The notes: a model not told the origin generated them from the sequence alone. Counted from the first letter of the stretch, positions 1-8,600 are shown. The stretch is DNA of 64,000 nt from Rhizobium gallicum bv. gallicum R602sp (GCF_000816845.1 NZ_CP006880.1:434001-498000); one strand, 5' to 3'. Translations and numbers: made by a program.

Positions 1-323
1 AGTGCGACCGCAAAAATGCCGCCCGGCACACCGAGCGCTCCTTCCATCGTCGTCGCGGCAATCACGGCTCCAAGGCTGACGAGGGGGCCGATCGCCAGGG
101 TGATGCCACCATTGAGCATGAGAAGCGCCTGCGCCATGGTGACGAGCGCGAGCGGAAACCAGTTCTGCGTGAACTTCGAGAAGCCGCCGATGGAAAGGAT
201 GCCGGGAAAGAGCAGCGCATAGAGAATGACAAAGGCGGCGACAACCAGATAGAGGCCGACAAGGCCGCGGTTGCGGCGAAGTTGGATCGAGCCGTAGAGC
301 CGGGATGATGACCTCGTGCTCAT
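1..323 (-). CDS. CUT2 sugar ABC transporter permease (partial, C-terminus outside window)
   Basis: This is the inner-membrane permease of a ribose-type (RbsC-like) sugar transporter. Only the first 107 codons are present; the gene runs off the left edge of the window. The N-terminus begins MSTRSSSRLYGSIQ, followed by a hydrophobic segment (LVGLYLVVAAFVILYALLF), then a second region with ALLMLNGGITLAIGPLVSLG. That second region matches the place where RbsC-type permeases carry the 'GGIDLSVG' signature. The start ATG overlaps the TGA of the upstream ATPase gene in an ATGA, which implies translational coupling. It is the third gene of an operon read leftward: binding protein, ATPase, permease. 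Substrate is unknown. Confidence 0.88.
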   Translation of the reverse strand, partial: MSTRSSSRLYGSIQLRRNRGLVGLYLVVAAFVILYALLFPGILSIGGFSKFTQNWFPLALVTMAQALLMLNGGITLAIGPLVSLGAVIAATTMEGALGVPGGIFAVA

Positions 324-1834
324 GCTGCCTCTCCCTGCGTCGTGGTGGTGATGCCCATGGCCGCGCCGACGATCGCTCCTTCGCTGATATCAGCTTGCGA
401 CAGCACCACCGCGACGCGCCCCTCGCGCAGAACCACGACGCGGTCGCAGAGATGCACGAGCTCCGGCGTATCGGAACTGGCCAGAATGACGAGCCGCCCC
501 TCGGCGGCGAAGGCACGGAGCATGAGATAGATTTCACGCTTGGTCTCGATGTCGACGCCGCGCGTTGGATCGTTGAGGAGCAGAACCGAAGGATCGAGCG
601 GCAGCCATTTGGCGAGCGCCACCTTCTGCTGATTGCCGCCCGAAAGCGCCTGCACCGCGCGGGCCATGTCGCCCTTGATCGTCAGCCGGCGCGCGAGATC
701 GGCGACAAGGCCGCTTTCCGCCTGCCGGTCGCGCAGCCCCTTGCCGGCGAGCCGTCCAAGCGAGGGCAGGATGAGATTGGATGCGATGGAATGGGGCAGG
801 ACCAGCCCCTCGTGCTTGCGGTCGGCCGGGACATAGACGATGCCCGCGGCATTTGCCTCGCCCACATGGGCGGGCAGGCGAAACTTGCCTGATATCTCCG
901 CTCTGGAAGCCGCGGCCGGAATCGCGCCGTAGAGGCCAAGCAGCAGGTCTTCCTGCCCTTGTCCCACGAGCCCGCCGATGCCGACGATCTCGCCGGCGCG
1001 GGCGGAGAAGCCGATGTCACGCACCATGCCGGCCGAAAAGCCTTCAACGCTGATGCGCATCGCGCCGGGTGTTGCGGCCAGGCGCGGCGGGAACAGGTCG
1101 CCGGTTTCGCGACCGACCATGAGGCGCACCAGGCCTTCGCCGTCGATGCCCGACAGCGACTGGTCCGCGGTGACCAAGCCGTCCTTCAGCACCGTGACAT
1201 GCGAGCAGAGCGCCTGCACCTCATTGAGGCGGTGGGAAATATAGAGTAGTGCCGTGCCGCGGTCCCTCAGCGTCCCGATCAGACGGGCAAGGATGCCGGC
1301 TTCGTGAGCGGAGAGCGACGAAGTCGGCTCGTCCAGAATAAGCACGCGTGGCTTCCGGAACAGCGCCTTGGCGATTTCCACCATCTGACGGCGGCCAAGC
1401 GCGAGATCGGCGACCGGCATGTCGAGCGGTTCGGTGAGACCCACCATTTCGCAGACATCCCGGACGCGGCGATGGAGCGCTCTGTAATCGATGAGACCGA
1501 ACCGGCGCGGAAACGCGCCGAGCCCGACGTTTTCGGCAATCGAGAGACTGGCTGTGAGGCTGAGCTCCTGCTGAACCACGGCGATACCCGCCGCGCGCGC
1601 AGCCGCTGGACTGAAGCGCCCGACGGACTTGCCGTCGACGAGGATGGAGCCACCGTCCGGCTGGAGCGCACCGGACAGGAGATTGATCAGCGTGGACTTG
1701 CCGGCGCCGTTTTCACCGAGCAGGGCATGAACCCTGCCCGGCAGAAGGGCGATGTCGACACCCTTCAAAACGGGATTGCCGAAAAATCCCCTGAACGCTT
1801 GCCGGGCTTCCAGCAGGGGTCTTTCTTCGGTCAT
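320..1834 (-). CDS. CUT2 sugar ABC transporter ATP-binding protein (RbsA/MglA-like, two NBDs)
   Basis: This cytoplasmic protein of about 504 residues has two fused nucleotide-binding domains and energises import through the adjacent permease. Domain 1 has Walker [10 protein letters not shown], a degenerate signature (ALGRRQMVEIAKAL) and Walker B VLILDEPTSSL. Domain 2 has the usual non-canonical P-loop region (GLVGQGQED), signature [15 protein letters not shown], and a Walker B reading LLLNDPTRGVDI, so the usual Asp-Glu pair is Asn-Asp. I chose the ATG at 1834 because GAGGGA lies 8 bases upstream; a TTG five codons earlier is open but has no better ribosome-binding site. The gene sits 21 bp after the binding-protein gene. 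Family assignment is firm; substrate is not. Confidence 0.93.
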   Translation of the reverse strand: MTEERPLLEARQAFRGFFGNPVLKGVDIALLPGRVHALLGENGAGKSTLINLLSGALQPDGGSILVDGKSVGRFSPAAARAAGIAVVQQELSLTASLSIAENVGLGAFPRRFGLIDYRALHRRVRDVCEMVGLTEPLDMPVADLALGRRQMVEIAKALFRKPRVLILDEPTSSLSAHEAGILARLIGTLRDRGTALLYISHRLNEVQALCSHVTVLKDGLVTADQSLSGIDGEGLVRLMVGRETGDLFPPRLAATPGAMRISVEGFSAGMVRDIGFSARAGEIVGIGGLVGQGQEDLLLGLYGAIPAAASRAEISGKFRLPAHVGEANAAGIVYVPADRKHEGLVLPHSIASNLILPSLGRLAGKGLRDRQAESGLVADLARRLTIKGDMARAVQALSGGNQQKVALAKWLPLDPSVLLLNDPTRGVDIETKREIYLMLRAFAAEGRLVILASSDTPELVHLCDRVVVLREGRVAVVLSQADISEGAIVGAAMGITTTTQGEAA

Positions 1835-1855
1835 GACGGCTTCCCTCAACGCGGA

Positions 1856-2923
1856 TTACTTGGCAAGCAGCTTGTCGAAGAGCGCCTTGTCGTAGTCCGA
1901 GTAGATATAGCCGTCAGCGGGGAACTTGTCGGCCCGTGCGAGGTAGCTGCCGATCGTGCTGTCGTCGATGACAGGCAGCGGCACCTTGACGAAGGCCGGA
2001 ACGTCCTTGCCTTCAAGCGCCTGTACAGCGGTGTAAACGGAAAGCGCGCCGAGCCAGTTGGGCTGCATGGTCGCCCAGCTCTTCAGTCCCTTCTCCTTCC
2101 ATAGCTCCAGGAACTGCCGGGCGTTTTCGCCTGTAGTCGGCACCTGGTCGCGGCCCTGGCGCTCGAAGGCGAGGACGGAGCCGGCCGATAGCGCGCCGCC
2201 GAGCGACAGCACGCCGTCGATTTCGGGATTGGCGAAGAGCAGGCTGGTCATCGCTTCCTGTGCCGGCGCGACGTTATATTCCGTGTTCGTCTCGGTGATC
2301 ACCTTCAGACCGGGATTGGCATCGAGGACCGGCTGGGCACCCTTGCGGCGGTCGTCGCTCACCGAAATACCGGCCGGGCCGTTCATGACGATGATCTTGC
2401 CCTTGCCGCCGAGCTGGCTGACCATCCAACTGGCAGCGGTCGCGCCCCATTCGTTGGAATCGGTGTTGATTTTCGCAGTCACCTTGTCGGTGTTGACGAG
2501 GCTGTCGAAATTCACGACCGCGATGCCCTTGTCGCAGGCATCGGAAATGACGCGGTCGAGCGCGTTGGAAGAACCCGCGATCACGACGATGGCGTCGACA
2601 TTGGCATCGATCATCGACTGGATATGCTGGATCTGCGTCTGGGCGTTGCCCTGCGCGTCCGTAATCATCAGGTCCTTCACGAGGCCGGCCTTCTTCAGCT
2701 CCTCCACTTCAGCCGTGATGGTGCCTTCGGTCTGCTTCATCCAGGTCGGCACCGAATAGATGTTCGCCCAGCCGATCGTATAGGGCGCCTTCCTGTCACC
2801 CTTGATGCAATTGGCGGCGGCTGAGGCCGTGCCGGCCGAAAAGACGAGGAGGGCAGCGGCGGCGGCACCCGCACAAAGGCGGCGGTGTCGCGATGCGGAA
2901 AAGCCATTTTCAAGATTCTTCAT
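1856..2923 (-). CDS. CUT2 ABC transporter periplasmic sugar-binding protein
   Basis: This periplasmic binding protein of 355 residues belongs to the ribose/galactose-binding type I fold. It has a long signal peptide (MKNLENGFSASRHRRLCAGA, then a hydrophobic core ending near ASA-AAN at about residue 37). The mature part shows the typical IQSMIDANVDAIVVIAG and GKGIAVVNFD segments; the window contains this as the first gene of the leftward operon. The start at 2923 is preceded by a G-rich Shine-Dalgarno sequence, and it fits the signal peptide far better than the upstream in-frame extension. Unlike the other binding-protein genes here, it has no hairpin before the ATPase gene, only 21 bp. Regulation is probably by the divergent IclR gene. 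Confidence 0.92.
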   Translation of the reverse strand: MKNLENGFSASRHRRLCAGAAAAALLVFSAGTASAAANCIKGDRKAPYTIGWANIYSVPTWMKQTEGTITAEVEELKKAGLVKDLMITDAQGNAQTQIQHIQSMIDANVDAIVVIAGSSNALDRVISDACDKGIAVVNFDSLVNTDKVTAKINTDSNEWGATAASWMVSQLGGKGKIIVMNGPAGISVSDDRRKGAQPVLDANPGLKVITETNTEYNVAPAQEAMTSLLFANPEIDGVLSLGGALSAGSVLAFERQGRDQVPTTGENARQFLELWKEKGLKSWATMQPNWLGALSVYTAVQALEGKDVPAFVKVPLPVIDDSTIGSYLARADKFPADGYIYSDYDKALFDKLLAK

Positions 2924-2974
2924 GTCGATCCCCTTTTTTGTGCGGCAGCGTTGACGGCGTGCCATCTGTGTCCA

Positions 2975-3002
2975 ATATACCGTACATATGATCTATATAC
3001 CG
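2975..3002. promoter_or_regulatory. Direct repeat ATATACCG x2, candidate IclR operator
   Basis: Two exact copies of ATATACCG start 20 bp apart (2975-2982 and 2995-3002), i.e. two helical turns on the same DNA face. They lie in the divergent intergenic region between the transporter operon and the IclR regulator. Same-face direct repeats next to an IclR gene are plausible binding sites; the assignment is inference. Confidence 0.4.
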
Positions 3003-3139
3003 GACGAGGTGATCTTATGCCGATTTTTTTACCTCGCAAGAGGGACAGGAAAATTTCATTCGCGATGAAGGACGGGATCGATTGACAGATGCGGCAGACG
3101 GCTTGAAAAGCTCGGCCGGGCAAAAAAGGATCGACAGCA

Positions 3140-3931
3140 ATGGATGCAGTTCAGGACGAAGCAGCCGGCAAGCGCGCCCGAGGGCTCGACCGCGCCTTCG
3201 AGATCCTCGAGTTCCTGCGCCGGAAACGGCAGGCCCTGAAGCCGAACGAAATCGCCGCGCAGATCGGCGCGCCGCGCTCATCGGTTTATGAGCTCGTCAA
3301 CCTGCTGCTGCAGAATGGCATTCTGGAATTCACGGGCGGCGAAGGGCGTGTCTATCTCGGCCGCAAGCTGTATTTCCTCGGCGCAGCCTATGAGAACCAT
3401 TTCGATTTCACCCGCGAATGCGAGGCGGCGTTGGAACAGCTTGCCGACGAGACGCGGGAGACGGCGCAGTTCTGCATGCTGGATGGAAATAGATACACGG
3501 TCGTTCGCATGCGTGAAGGCGCGCGCCCATTCCGCATTTCCACGGATGTCGGGCAGTCGGTGCCGATCCCGTGGACGGCGTCGGGGCGCCTGCTGGTCGC
3601 GCACCTGTCGGATCAGGAAATCCTGAGCTTCATCCCGCCGCAGGATTTCCGCCTGCCGACGGGCGAGTGGCTCGACCCGCAAATCTTCATCGCCGAGGTG
3701 CGCCAGGCCGAGCGTGAAGGTCTCTTCACGTTCAACAGCATCGTCGACAGCTTCACCCACTGTTTTGCCGTACCGGTGCGGGGCGAAGAAGGTCATGCAG
3801 CCGCAACGCTGTGCCTCGTCACGCCGCGCGACGACGGCCTTGCGAACCGGGACCATTATCTCGACTGCCTGAAGAAGGCCGCCGCGAGCCTAGATCAAGC
3901 CCCAATGCGACCAAAACGAAGCTGGCCGTAG
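3140..3931 (+). CDS. IclR family transcriptional regulator
   Basis: This is a 263-residue DNA-binding regulator. The N-terminal winged helix-turn-helix covers about residues 15-75 (LKPNEIAAQIGAPRSSVYEL is the recognition region). The C-terminal effector-binding IclR domain follows, with the typical stretch SVPIPWTASGRLLVAHL at about residues 135-150. Length is normal for the family. It is divergently transcribed from the sugar-transporter operon that begins at 2923, so it probably controls that operon in response to the imported compound or a breakdown product. The last residues (MRPKRSWP) look unlike family ends, so the extreme C-terminus may have been altered. Confidence 0.9.
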   Translation: MDAVQDEAAGKRARGLDRAFEILEFLRRKRQALKPNEIAAQIGAPRSSVYELVNLLLQNGILEFTGGEGRVYLGRKLYFLGAAYENHFDFTRECEAALEQLADETRETAQFCMLDGNRYTVVRMREGARPFRISTDVGQSVPIPWTASGRLLVAHLSDQEILSFIPPQDFRLPTGEWLDPQIFIAEVRQAEREGLFTFNSIVDSFTHCFAVPVRGEEGHAAATLCLVTPRDDGLANRDHYLDCLKKAAASLDQAPMRPKRSWP

Positions 3932-4157
3932 AACTCGATGGCGCGAAGGCAGTTGGTTTTTCACGAAGGAAACTTCATTTGCTGGTATGACAGACCAACC
4001 GACCCGTCGGCGCCATCGAGAGCACACTGTTCTCGACTAGGAAAGCATAGCGCAGCTTGCTCGGTCGCCGTGGGCCATTGCCGCAAAGCGATAGCATGTC
4101 TCTGTTTCGATGCCGCAGCTTGGAAGCGCCGACGAACCCTGATTTCGGCGCGAGCTT

Positions 4158-4463
4158 TTAAATCCCTGACCCGTCGAAGTTCTGGTCATCGTCGCCTTCC
4201 CAGGGCAAGGGCATCGTGGTGCGACTGAGGTTGGCCGAGGGCATCGGCATCCAACACTTCAATTCCGGCTCGGCATATTCGATGATCTGCCCAGGCGAGG
4301 AATCAGACGCGCGCCAGCCTTCTCCGCCAAACTGATCGCCTCTCGACCAATACGCGAGGTCAACTTCTGCCGGCCCCTGTTCGGACGGGCGGATCGTGAC
4401 GAGGATTCGACTACCGTCTTTCGGTGCGCTTGCCATATGGCGCCAGCGGTCTGGCTCGTCCAT
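4158..4463 (-). CDS. Small hypothetical protein (rhizobial 'MASAPKDG' type)
   Basis: This 101-residue soluble protein has no signal peptide or membrane segment. It begins MDEPDRWRHMASAPKDGSRI and contains VDLAYWSRGDQFGGEGWRAS and a C-terminal CWMPMP element. Proteins with a W-x-P-M-x-x-A/S-P-x-D-G opening and a W-M-P-x-P ending are common, uncharacterised small proteins in Rhizobiales and their phages. The start is fixed by a perfect AGGAGG eight bases upstream of the ATG at 4463; the longer frame upstream has no such site. The neighbours on both sides are unrelated. Function is unknown. Confidence 0.65.
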   Translation of the reverse strand: MDEPDRWRHMASAPKDGSRILVTIRPSEQGPAEVDLAYWSRGDQFGGEGWRASDSSPGQIIEYAEPELKCWMPMPSANLSRTTMPLPWEGDDDQNFDGSGI

Positions 4464-4886
4464 CGTTTTTCCTCCTGCCTTGCTACAGGTTGCGAATGTC
4501 GCCTCGCTGTCGAAAGCGGTCAACTCAAACTTTGCACAAGGGTCGCCGTGGGCCAAAATGCAGGCCGACTGGCGCAAGCCGACCGGTCAGGGCCTCGGCC
4601 AGTTCATGGGCGAACACCTGCCATTTTACGGCAACCTATTCGTCAGCTTCGCCGCAGCCAGGGGCTGACTAGCTTCTTTCACTGCGGCAGATAATACGGC
4701 CAGGATCACCCCGCACCGCCGCCGCGTCCAGTTCCCACCTGTGAAGGGTCACCATGAGGTGATGGGGCTGATCGAAAAGACGTCAAGCTGCATCTTTAAC
4801 CTGGACTTTGACCTTAGGCGAAAGATGAGGCTAAGATCCATCGGGCGCAGGCCGGGTTTAAAAACGCCCTGTTCATGGAGATGCGG
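4464..4886. other. Intergenic stretch without a recognised gene
   Basis: This 420-bp stretch separates two unrelated genes. Short open frames exist on the plus strand (for example one ending at 4668 with GLGQFMGEHLPFYGNLF), but none has a ribosome-binding site or a family I recognise. It could contain old gene remnants. Confidence 0.3.
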
Positions 4887-5441
4887 ATGAGGCGCGCGCT
4901 TTTCCTCCTGAAATTGACGACGATCATGATCGGCACGGCTTGTCAGGCCTCCGGCGCCTTTGCAGGTGCTCAGCCTGTTCTTTGGAGTGCGCTGCGGCCG
5001 GCAGATCAATCGAGATCTGACATGCCCTTGCCAGGCATGGCATCCACGCAATCGCAAGGCGAAACGCTCGCGTGGCGTGATGAAGCACACGCGGTTGAGC
5101 TGACCGGATTCATTCTGCCGGTCGACCAGGACCGCAATCTCGTCTACGAGTTCATGCTTGTTCCGTGGGCGGGTGCTTGCAGCCACAGCGCTGCTCCGCC
5201 ACCGAATCAACTGGTCCACGTCGTAGCAGACGAGCCGTTCCATCTCTCAAGGGTGTACGAGGTCGTCACTGTGACGGGAAATCTGCGCCCTGGCCTCGAC
5301 AAGACCCAGCTCTTCATCATGGACGGCGTACGCGTCCTCGACTACGGCTACAGCATGAGCCACGCTCATGTGGAAAAAGCGACCGGCATCGCGGATCCCG
5401 ATCTCAGGTCGATTTCTCCTTTCGCTGTGCTCTCGCGATAG
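4887..5441 (+). CDS. DUF3299 family exported protein
   Basis: This is a 184-residue, probably periplasmic protein. The N-terminus MRRALFLLKLTTIMIGTACQ looks like a signal peptide, possibly a lipoprotein signal because of the Cys near residue 19. The mature part carries the DUF3299 hallmark: VELTGFILPVDQD followed by EFMLVPWAGACSHSAAPPPN, where Cys and His sit in a P-rich loop. In this family such proteins are often found near metal-handling or MacB-like export genes, but no such partner is present here. Three ATGs lie close together (4875, 4881, 4887). GGAG at 4877-4880 sits correctly only for 4887, so I chose that start. Function is unknown. Confidence 0.75.
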   Translation: MRRALFLLKLTTIMIGTACQASGAFAGAQPVLWSALRPADQSRSDMPLPGMASTQSQGETLAWRDEAHAVELTGFILPVDQDRNLVYEFMLVPWAGACSHSAAPPPNQLVHVVADEPFHLSRVYEVVTVTGNLRPGLDKTQLFIMDGVRVLDYGYSMSHAHVEKATGIADPDLRSISPFAVLSR

Positions 5442-5562
5442 CGAACGAATTGCTTTCGGCGCAAGCGATTTCCGTTCTCGCCCCGGCGATTGAGAATAGA
5501 TGAAACGACGCTTCGCTACCCATGCGATGACAGCGCGGCAAGCTGGTTGCGCCCGTTTTCTC

Positions 5563-5586
5563 CGGAGGACCTTCACAGGTCCTCCG
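5563..5586. terminator. Hairpin between convergent genes
   Basis: A perfect 9-bp inverted repeat (CGGAGGACC / GGTCCTCCG) with a 6-base loop lies just past the 3' end of the MBL-fold gene (stop at 5599) and 120 bp past the DUF3299 gene. There is no long T run, so it may be a bidirectional or Rho-assisted terminator. Confidence 0.5.
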
Positions 5587-5598
5587 AAGGTTCTCATC

Positions 5599-6501
5599 TC
5601 AGCCCCATTTCATCTCGCCCTTGGCGACCTTGGAGCCAATGTCCAGCGCCACGCCCATGCCAAGACCTGGGAAGCGAGCTTCCATGGCGGACTTCAGTGC
5701 GGCAGCATCCGCGGCCTTGGCGAGTTCTTCTTCAAATGCGAGCAGATAGCTCTTGGTGTGTTCGACGGCCGGCAGACCGATCGCTGCCTCTTGCGTCATG
5801 TGACCAGGAACGACCACGGAGGGCTTACGGGCGCTGATCTTGTCCAGGGTTGCCACCCAGGCGGCACGCTGCTCCTTCGTCTGCGTGTCGGCGGTCCATA
5901 CATGGACGCCGGAGAAGATCATTACGCCACCAAGGACGGCGTTCAGCGACGGCACGAAGAGGTAGCGGCGGTTGGCCAACCCTGCTTCGGCCGCGACGAT
6001 CTCGACCGTCTCGCCATCGACCGTCAGCCTCGCGCCGTCGAAGGCTTCCGGCATGACAATGTCAGAAAGCGTCTGCGGCCCGTTCTCCTTGAGCTGCGCG
6101 CCCCAAACGGCGAGCTTCTTCTCGACATTGCCCTTGATGGCGGCGATCGTGTCAGAGGCGGCCAGCACCTTGGTTCCGGGGAAAGCTTCGAGCACCGGCT
6201 TCAGGCTGAAATAGTAGTCGGGGTCGGACTGGCTGACATAAATGGTGGTCAGCTTCTTGCCGGTCGCCTTGATGGCATCGGCCAGCGCGCGGCCATCGGG
6301 ATAGGTAAAGCCGCCGTCGATCAGCAGTGCTTCACTAGGGCCGGAAAGCAGGACCGGCGCGCGGAAAAATCCATTCTGGCCGGCAGGAAAGTGCTTCCAG
6401 GTCAGTTTCGGTCCAGCGGCATTGCCGAGACCGGCAGGGGAAAAAGCGGCGACAAGGCCGGCTGCAACCGTGGTTTTCATTACGTTTCTCCTTGAATACA
6501 T
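5599..6501 (-). CDS. Tat-exported MBL-fold protein with degenerate metal site
   Basis: This 300-residue protein belongs to the metallo-beta-lactamase fold. It opens with a twin-arginine signal (SRRNVMKTTVAAGLVAAF), which fixes the start at 6501; an internal ATG at 6480 has a good AAGGAG but would delete the twin arginine. The usual metal motif HxHxDH at the end of the second strand is replaced by the sequence YVSQSDPDYYF, and only later elements such as VVVPGHM keep a His. This substitution is known in a subgroup of MBL-fold proteins annotated as hydrolases. It is therefore doubtful that a standard di-zinc centre forms. The DsbA-family gene lies 88 bp upstream in the same direction, so the two could be co-transcribed. 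Confidence 0.85.
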   Translation of the reverse strand: MYSRRNVMKTTVAAGLVAAFSPAGLGNAAGPKLTWKHFPAGQNGFFRAPVLLSGPSEALLIDGGFTYPDGRALADAIKATGKKLTTIYVSQSDPDYYFSLKPVLEAFPGTKVLAASDTIAAIKGNVEKKLAVWGAQLKENGPQTLSDIVMPEAFDGARLTVDGETVEIVAAEAGLANRRYLFVPSLNAVLGGVMIFSGVHVWTADTQTKEQRAAWVATLDKISARKPSVVVPGHMTQEAAIGLPAVEHTKSYLLAFEEELAKAADAAALKSAMEARFPGLGMGVALDIGSKVAKGEMKWG

Positions 6502-6589
6502 TGTTTTCTCCAGTGGTTGTCGACTGCTGCTGCAATCCAAGCGCTTGCACGACGCGCATGCGGTGAAATGATCTGGCGAAAGCGTACGC

Positions 6590-7222
6590 TCAGGCAGCCC
6601 GAAGCTCGGCGGCGAGCAGATCGAAACCGCCGAATAGAGCGCCACTGCTTAGCTTGCGGCGCTGGTCTCCGTCCCCGACAAGAAGCGCCGGAACGCCATC
6701 AAGCCGGAACTCCGTCATAAGGCCGCGGGCCTTCTCAATCCTCTTGCGATAGATGCCGAGCAGAGTGTCGTCCAGAGTCAGGACGCAAACGGCGGCGTCG
6801 GTGAACCCGGCCGCGTCGAGAGCATCGGCGACGACGGCCATTTCGGAATTGTTGCAGCCGTCGACGTAGCGCACATTCTGGAGCGCCTTCAACGCCTCGC
6901 GCTCCTTGCCGGGCTGCGTGAGCTCCACTGCGACAACGCCAAGCGTCGCAGGCGCCGAGTCGAACATGCTGCCCACGCTTCCAAGAACCCGGTCGCGGTA
7001 GACTTGACTGAAGACCTGCCCGGTGAGTTGGCCGATGCGCTGATCGTTCTGCCAGGCATAGGCCGAAAACCGTTCATTTATCGGTCGCGCACCTTCGCCG
7101 GCAAAGAGACCGGTGGGCGCAAGCTCAATCGTGATCCCTTCGAGCTTCACCAGTTTTTCGAGTGCGGGACCTGCGCCATAGCACCAGCCGCATAGCGGAT
7201 CGAAGAGGTAGGTAATGTGCAT
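6590..7222 (-). CDS. DsbA family (thioredoxin-fold) protein
   Basis: This 210-residue cytoplasmic protein has a thioredoxin fold of the DsbA/FrnE group. The N-terminal strand MHITYLFDPLCGWCYGAG carries the redox motif CGWC at residues 11-14, and a cis-proline loop follows late in the protein (LDGVPALLV). No signal peptide is present, so it acts in the cytosol, perhaps as an oxidoreductase or disulfide isomerase. It is divergent from the LysR gene at 7333, separated by 110 bp, a classic regulator-target arrangement. The MBL-fold gene follows in the same direction. Confidence 0.87.
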   Translation of the reverse strand: MHITYLFDPLCGWCYGAGPALEKLVKLEGITIELAPTGLFAGEGARPINERFSAYAWQNDQRIGQLTGQVFSQVYRDRVLGSVGSMFDSAPATLGVVAVELTQPGKEREALKALQNVRYVDGCNNSEMAVVADALDAAGFTDAAVCVLTLDDTLLGIYRKRIEKARGLMTEFRLDGVPALLVGDGDQRRKLSSGALFGGFDLLAAELRAA

Positions 7223-7303
7223 CTCAGGCCATCCTCACGTTGACAGCCGCAAAGTAGCGGGCTTTCATTGGAAGTGAAGTCAGGTTAAGCCCTACAGAAT
7301 GTA

Positions 7304-7318
7304 TGTCATAAGCTTACA
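7304..7318. promoter_or_regulatory. Candidate LysR binding site
   Basis: TGTCATAAGCTTACA is an imperfect palindrome (TGT...AGCT...ACA) of the T-N11-A kind used by LysR-type regulators. It lies between the divergent DsbA-family and LysR genes, 15 bp before the LysR start. Assignment is inference. Confidence 0.35.
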
Positions 7319-7332
7319 ATAGGGTGGCAGCC

Positions 7333-8211
7333 ATGGAGCACGTTAATCTCAATCGACTGGCCTACTTCACTGCTGTCGTCGATACCGGTTCGTTCACGAA
7401 AGCCGCCGAGCGGCTTGGCATTACCAAGACCGTCGTCAGCCAGCAGGTTGCGCGGCTGGAGGCGGAGTTGAAGACGAGTTTGTTCCTTCGGACGACGCGG
7501 CGCGTCGAGCCAACAGAAGCCGGCCAGCTCTTCTACGCCAGATGCAACGCGATTTTGCGCGAAACGGAGGATGCCATCGACGAGGTGACGCGCTCCAATG
7601 CCGCGCCGGAGGGCGTGCTCCGGATTGCCGCGCCCAATGACTATGGTGCCAGCAAAATCGCGCCGATCGCTGCGGCCTTCACGCAACGATATCGCACCTG
7701 CAAAGTCGAGCTGCTGTTGGCAGATGCGAGGGTAGATCTGGTCGCCAACCACATTGATCTGTCCATTCGCGTCGGATGGCTCGACGATTCCAGCCATCAG
7801 GCAAAACGGATCGGTACGTTCAGGCAGTTTCTCGTCGCGGCATCAAGCCTCGCAGGCTCGCTTAAACTTGACGAGCCTGAAGATGTAGCGAACCTACCCT
7901 TCATAGGCAACCTGGCGCTAAAGGAGCCTCTGGTGTGGCGTTTCAGCCGGCACGATTTCGATCGGCGGACCGTGCGGATGCGGCAGACTATCATGAGCAA
8001 CTCGACGCCTGCGGTTCTCGTAGCCACTGTCGCGGGGGGCGGCGTCGCCGTGCTGCCCGACTTCCTTGCTGCCGATCATATAGAGAGTGGCAGGTTGGTG
8101 AGACTGTTGCCAGACTGGTCTCTGCCAGCGGGCGGCATCCATGTCGTTTATCCGGCAGCTCGGTTTCGCCCGCCCAAAGTCTCGGCCTTCGTTGCAATGC
8201 TGGCTGAATAG
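7333..8211 (+). CDS. LysR family transcriptional regulator
   Basis: This is a 292-residue LysR-type regulator. The N-terminal winged HTH (LNRLAYFTAVVDTGSFTKAA ... GITKTVVSQQVARLE) spans about residues 4-62. The C-terminal substrate-binding-like domain starts near residue 90 (GVLRIAAPNDYG). The ATG at 7333 is preferred because AGGGTGG lies just upstream; a GTG nine bases earlier overlaps that site. It is divergent from the DsbA-family gene at 6590-7222, its most likely target. No ligand can be deduced. Confidence 0.92.
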   Translation: MEHVNLNRLAYFTAVVDTGSFTKAAERLGITKTVVSQQVARLEAELKTSLFLRTTRRVEPTEAGQLFYARCNAILRETEDAIDEVTRSNAAPEGVLRIAAPNDYGASKIAPIAAAFTQRYRTCKVELLLADARVDLVANHIDLSIRVGWLDDSSHQAKRIGTFRQFLVAASSLAGSLKLDEPEDVANLPFIGNLALKEPLVWRFSRHDFDRRTVRMRQTIMSNSTPAVLVATVAGGGVAVLPDFLAADHIESGRLVRLLPDWSLPAGGIHVVYPAARFRPPKVSAFVAMLAE

Positions 8212-8280
8212 CGGCGTGCAACATGAACGAGACTTCGTGTCCCGCAGCACAAACGCCGGCCGCCTCCATGTTTATCCCAG

Positions 8281-8600
8281 TTAAAACGAGAGGGTGGCGG
8301 CACCCTCCGTGATCTCGGCATGCATGGCGCTTGCGCCGGCAATGACGACACCGTCGAGGAAGTCTTCCTTTTCGTAGCCGCGCGCCTTCACGCAGGCAGG
8401 CCCAGATCGTGCCGCCGCGATTCTGGAAATCCTCGATCGATTGTGCGAGTGGATCAAGCGGGGGCAGATGGGTCATACGTTGACCGCCCCTTCCGCACCA
8501 GATTGATCGCGGGGCTAGTGAGAGATACCGAGACCTTGAGCCCCGCAGTGATGCCGCCAATTGGCGATCGGGAAGGCGATGGACGATAGTTTGCCGCGGC
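8281..8600 (-). pseudogene. DsrE family protein, pseudogene with several frameshifts
   Basis: Read leftward, four pieces in different frames line up as one DsrE/DsrF-like protein. In order they are SSIAFPIAN, GGITAGLKVSVSLTSPAINL with VRKG, THLPPLDPLAQSIEDFQNRG with GTIWAC, and CVKARGYEKEDFLDGVVIAG followed by ASAMHAEITEGAATLSF and a stop at 8281-8283. DsrE proteins are sulfur-relay or peroxiredoxin-like cytosolic proteins, and the Cys in the CVKARGY segment is the usual conserved one. At least four small indels and an in-frame stop separate the pieces, so this is a true relic and not a single sequencing error. The N-terminal codons are not recognisable. The neighbouring LysR gene is also broken. 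Confidence 0.75.

Noticed and set aside
4749..5243. Minus-strand frame of 164 codons
   Set aside because: Mostly antisense to the DUF3299 gene; Arg-rich and without motifs.
5500..6495. Plus-strand open frame of 331 codons
   Set aside because: Opposite the Tat-signal MBL-fold gene; no motif and no ribosome-binding site.
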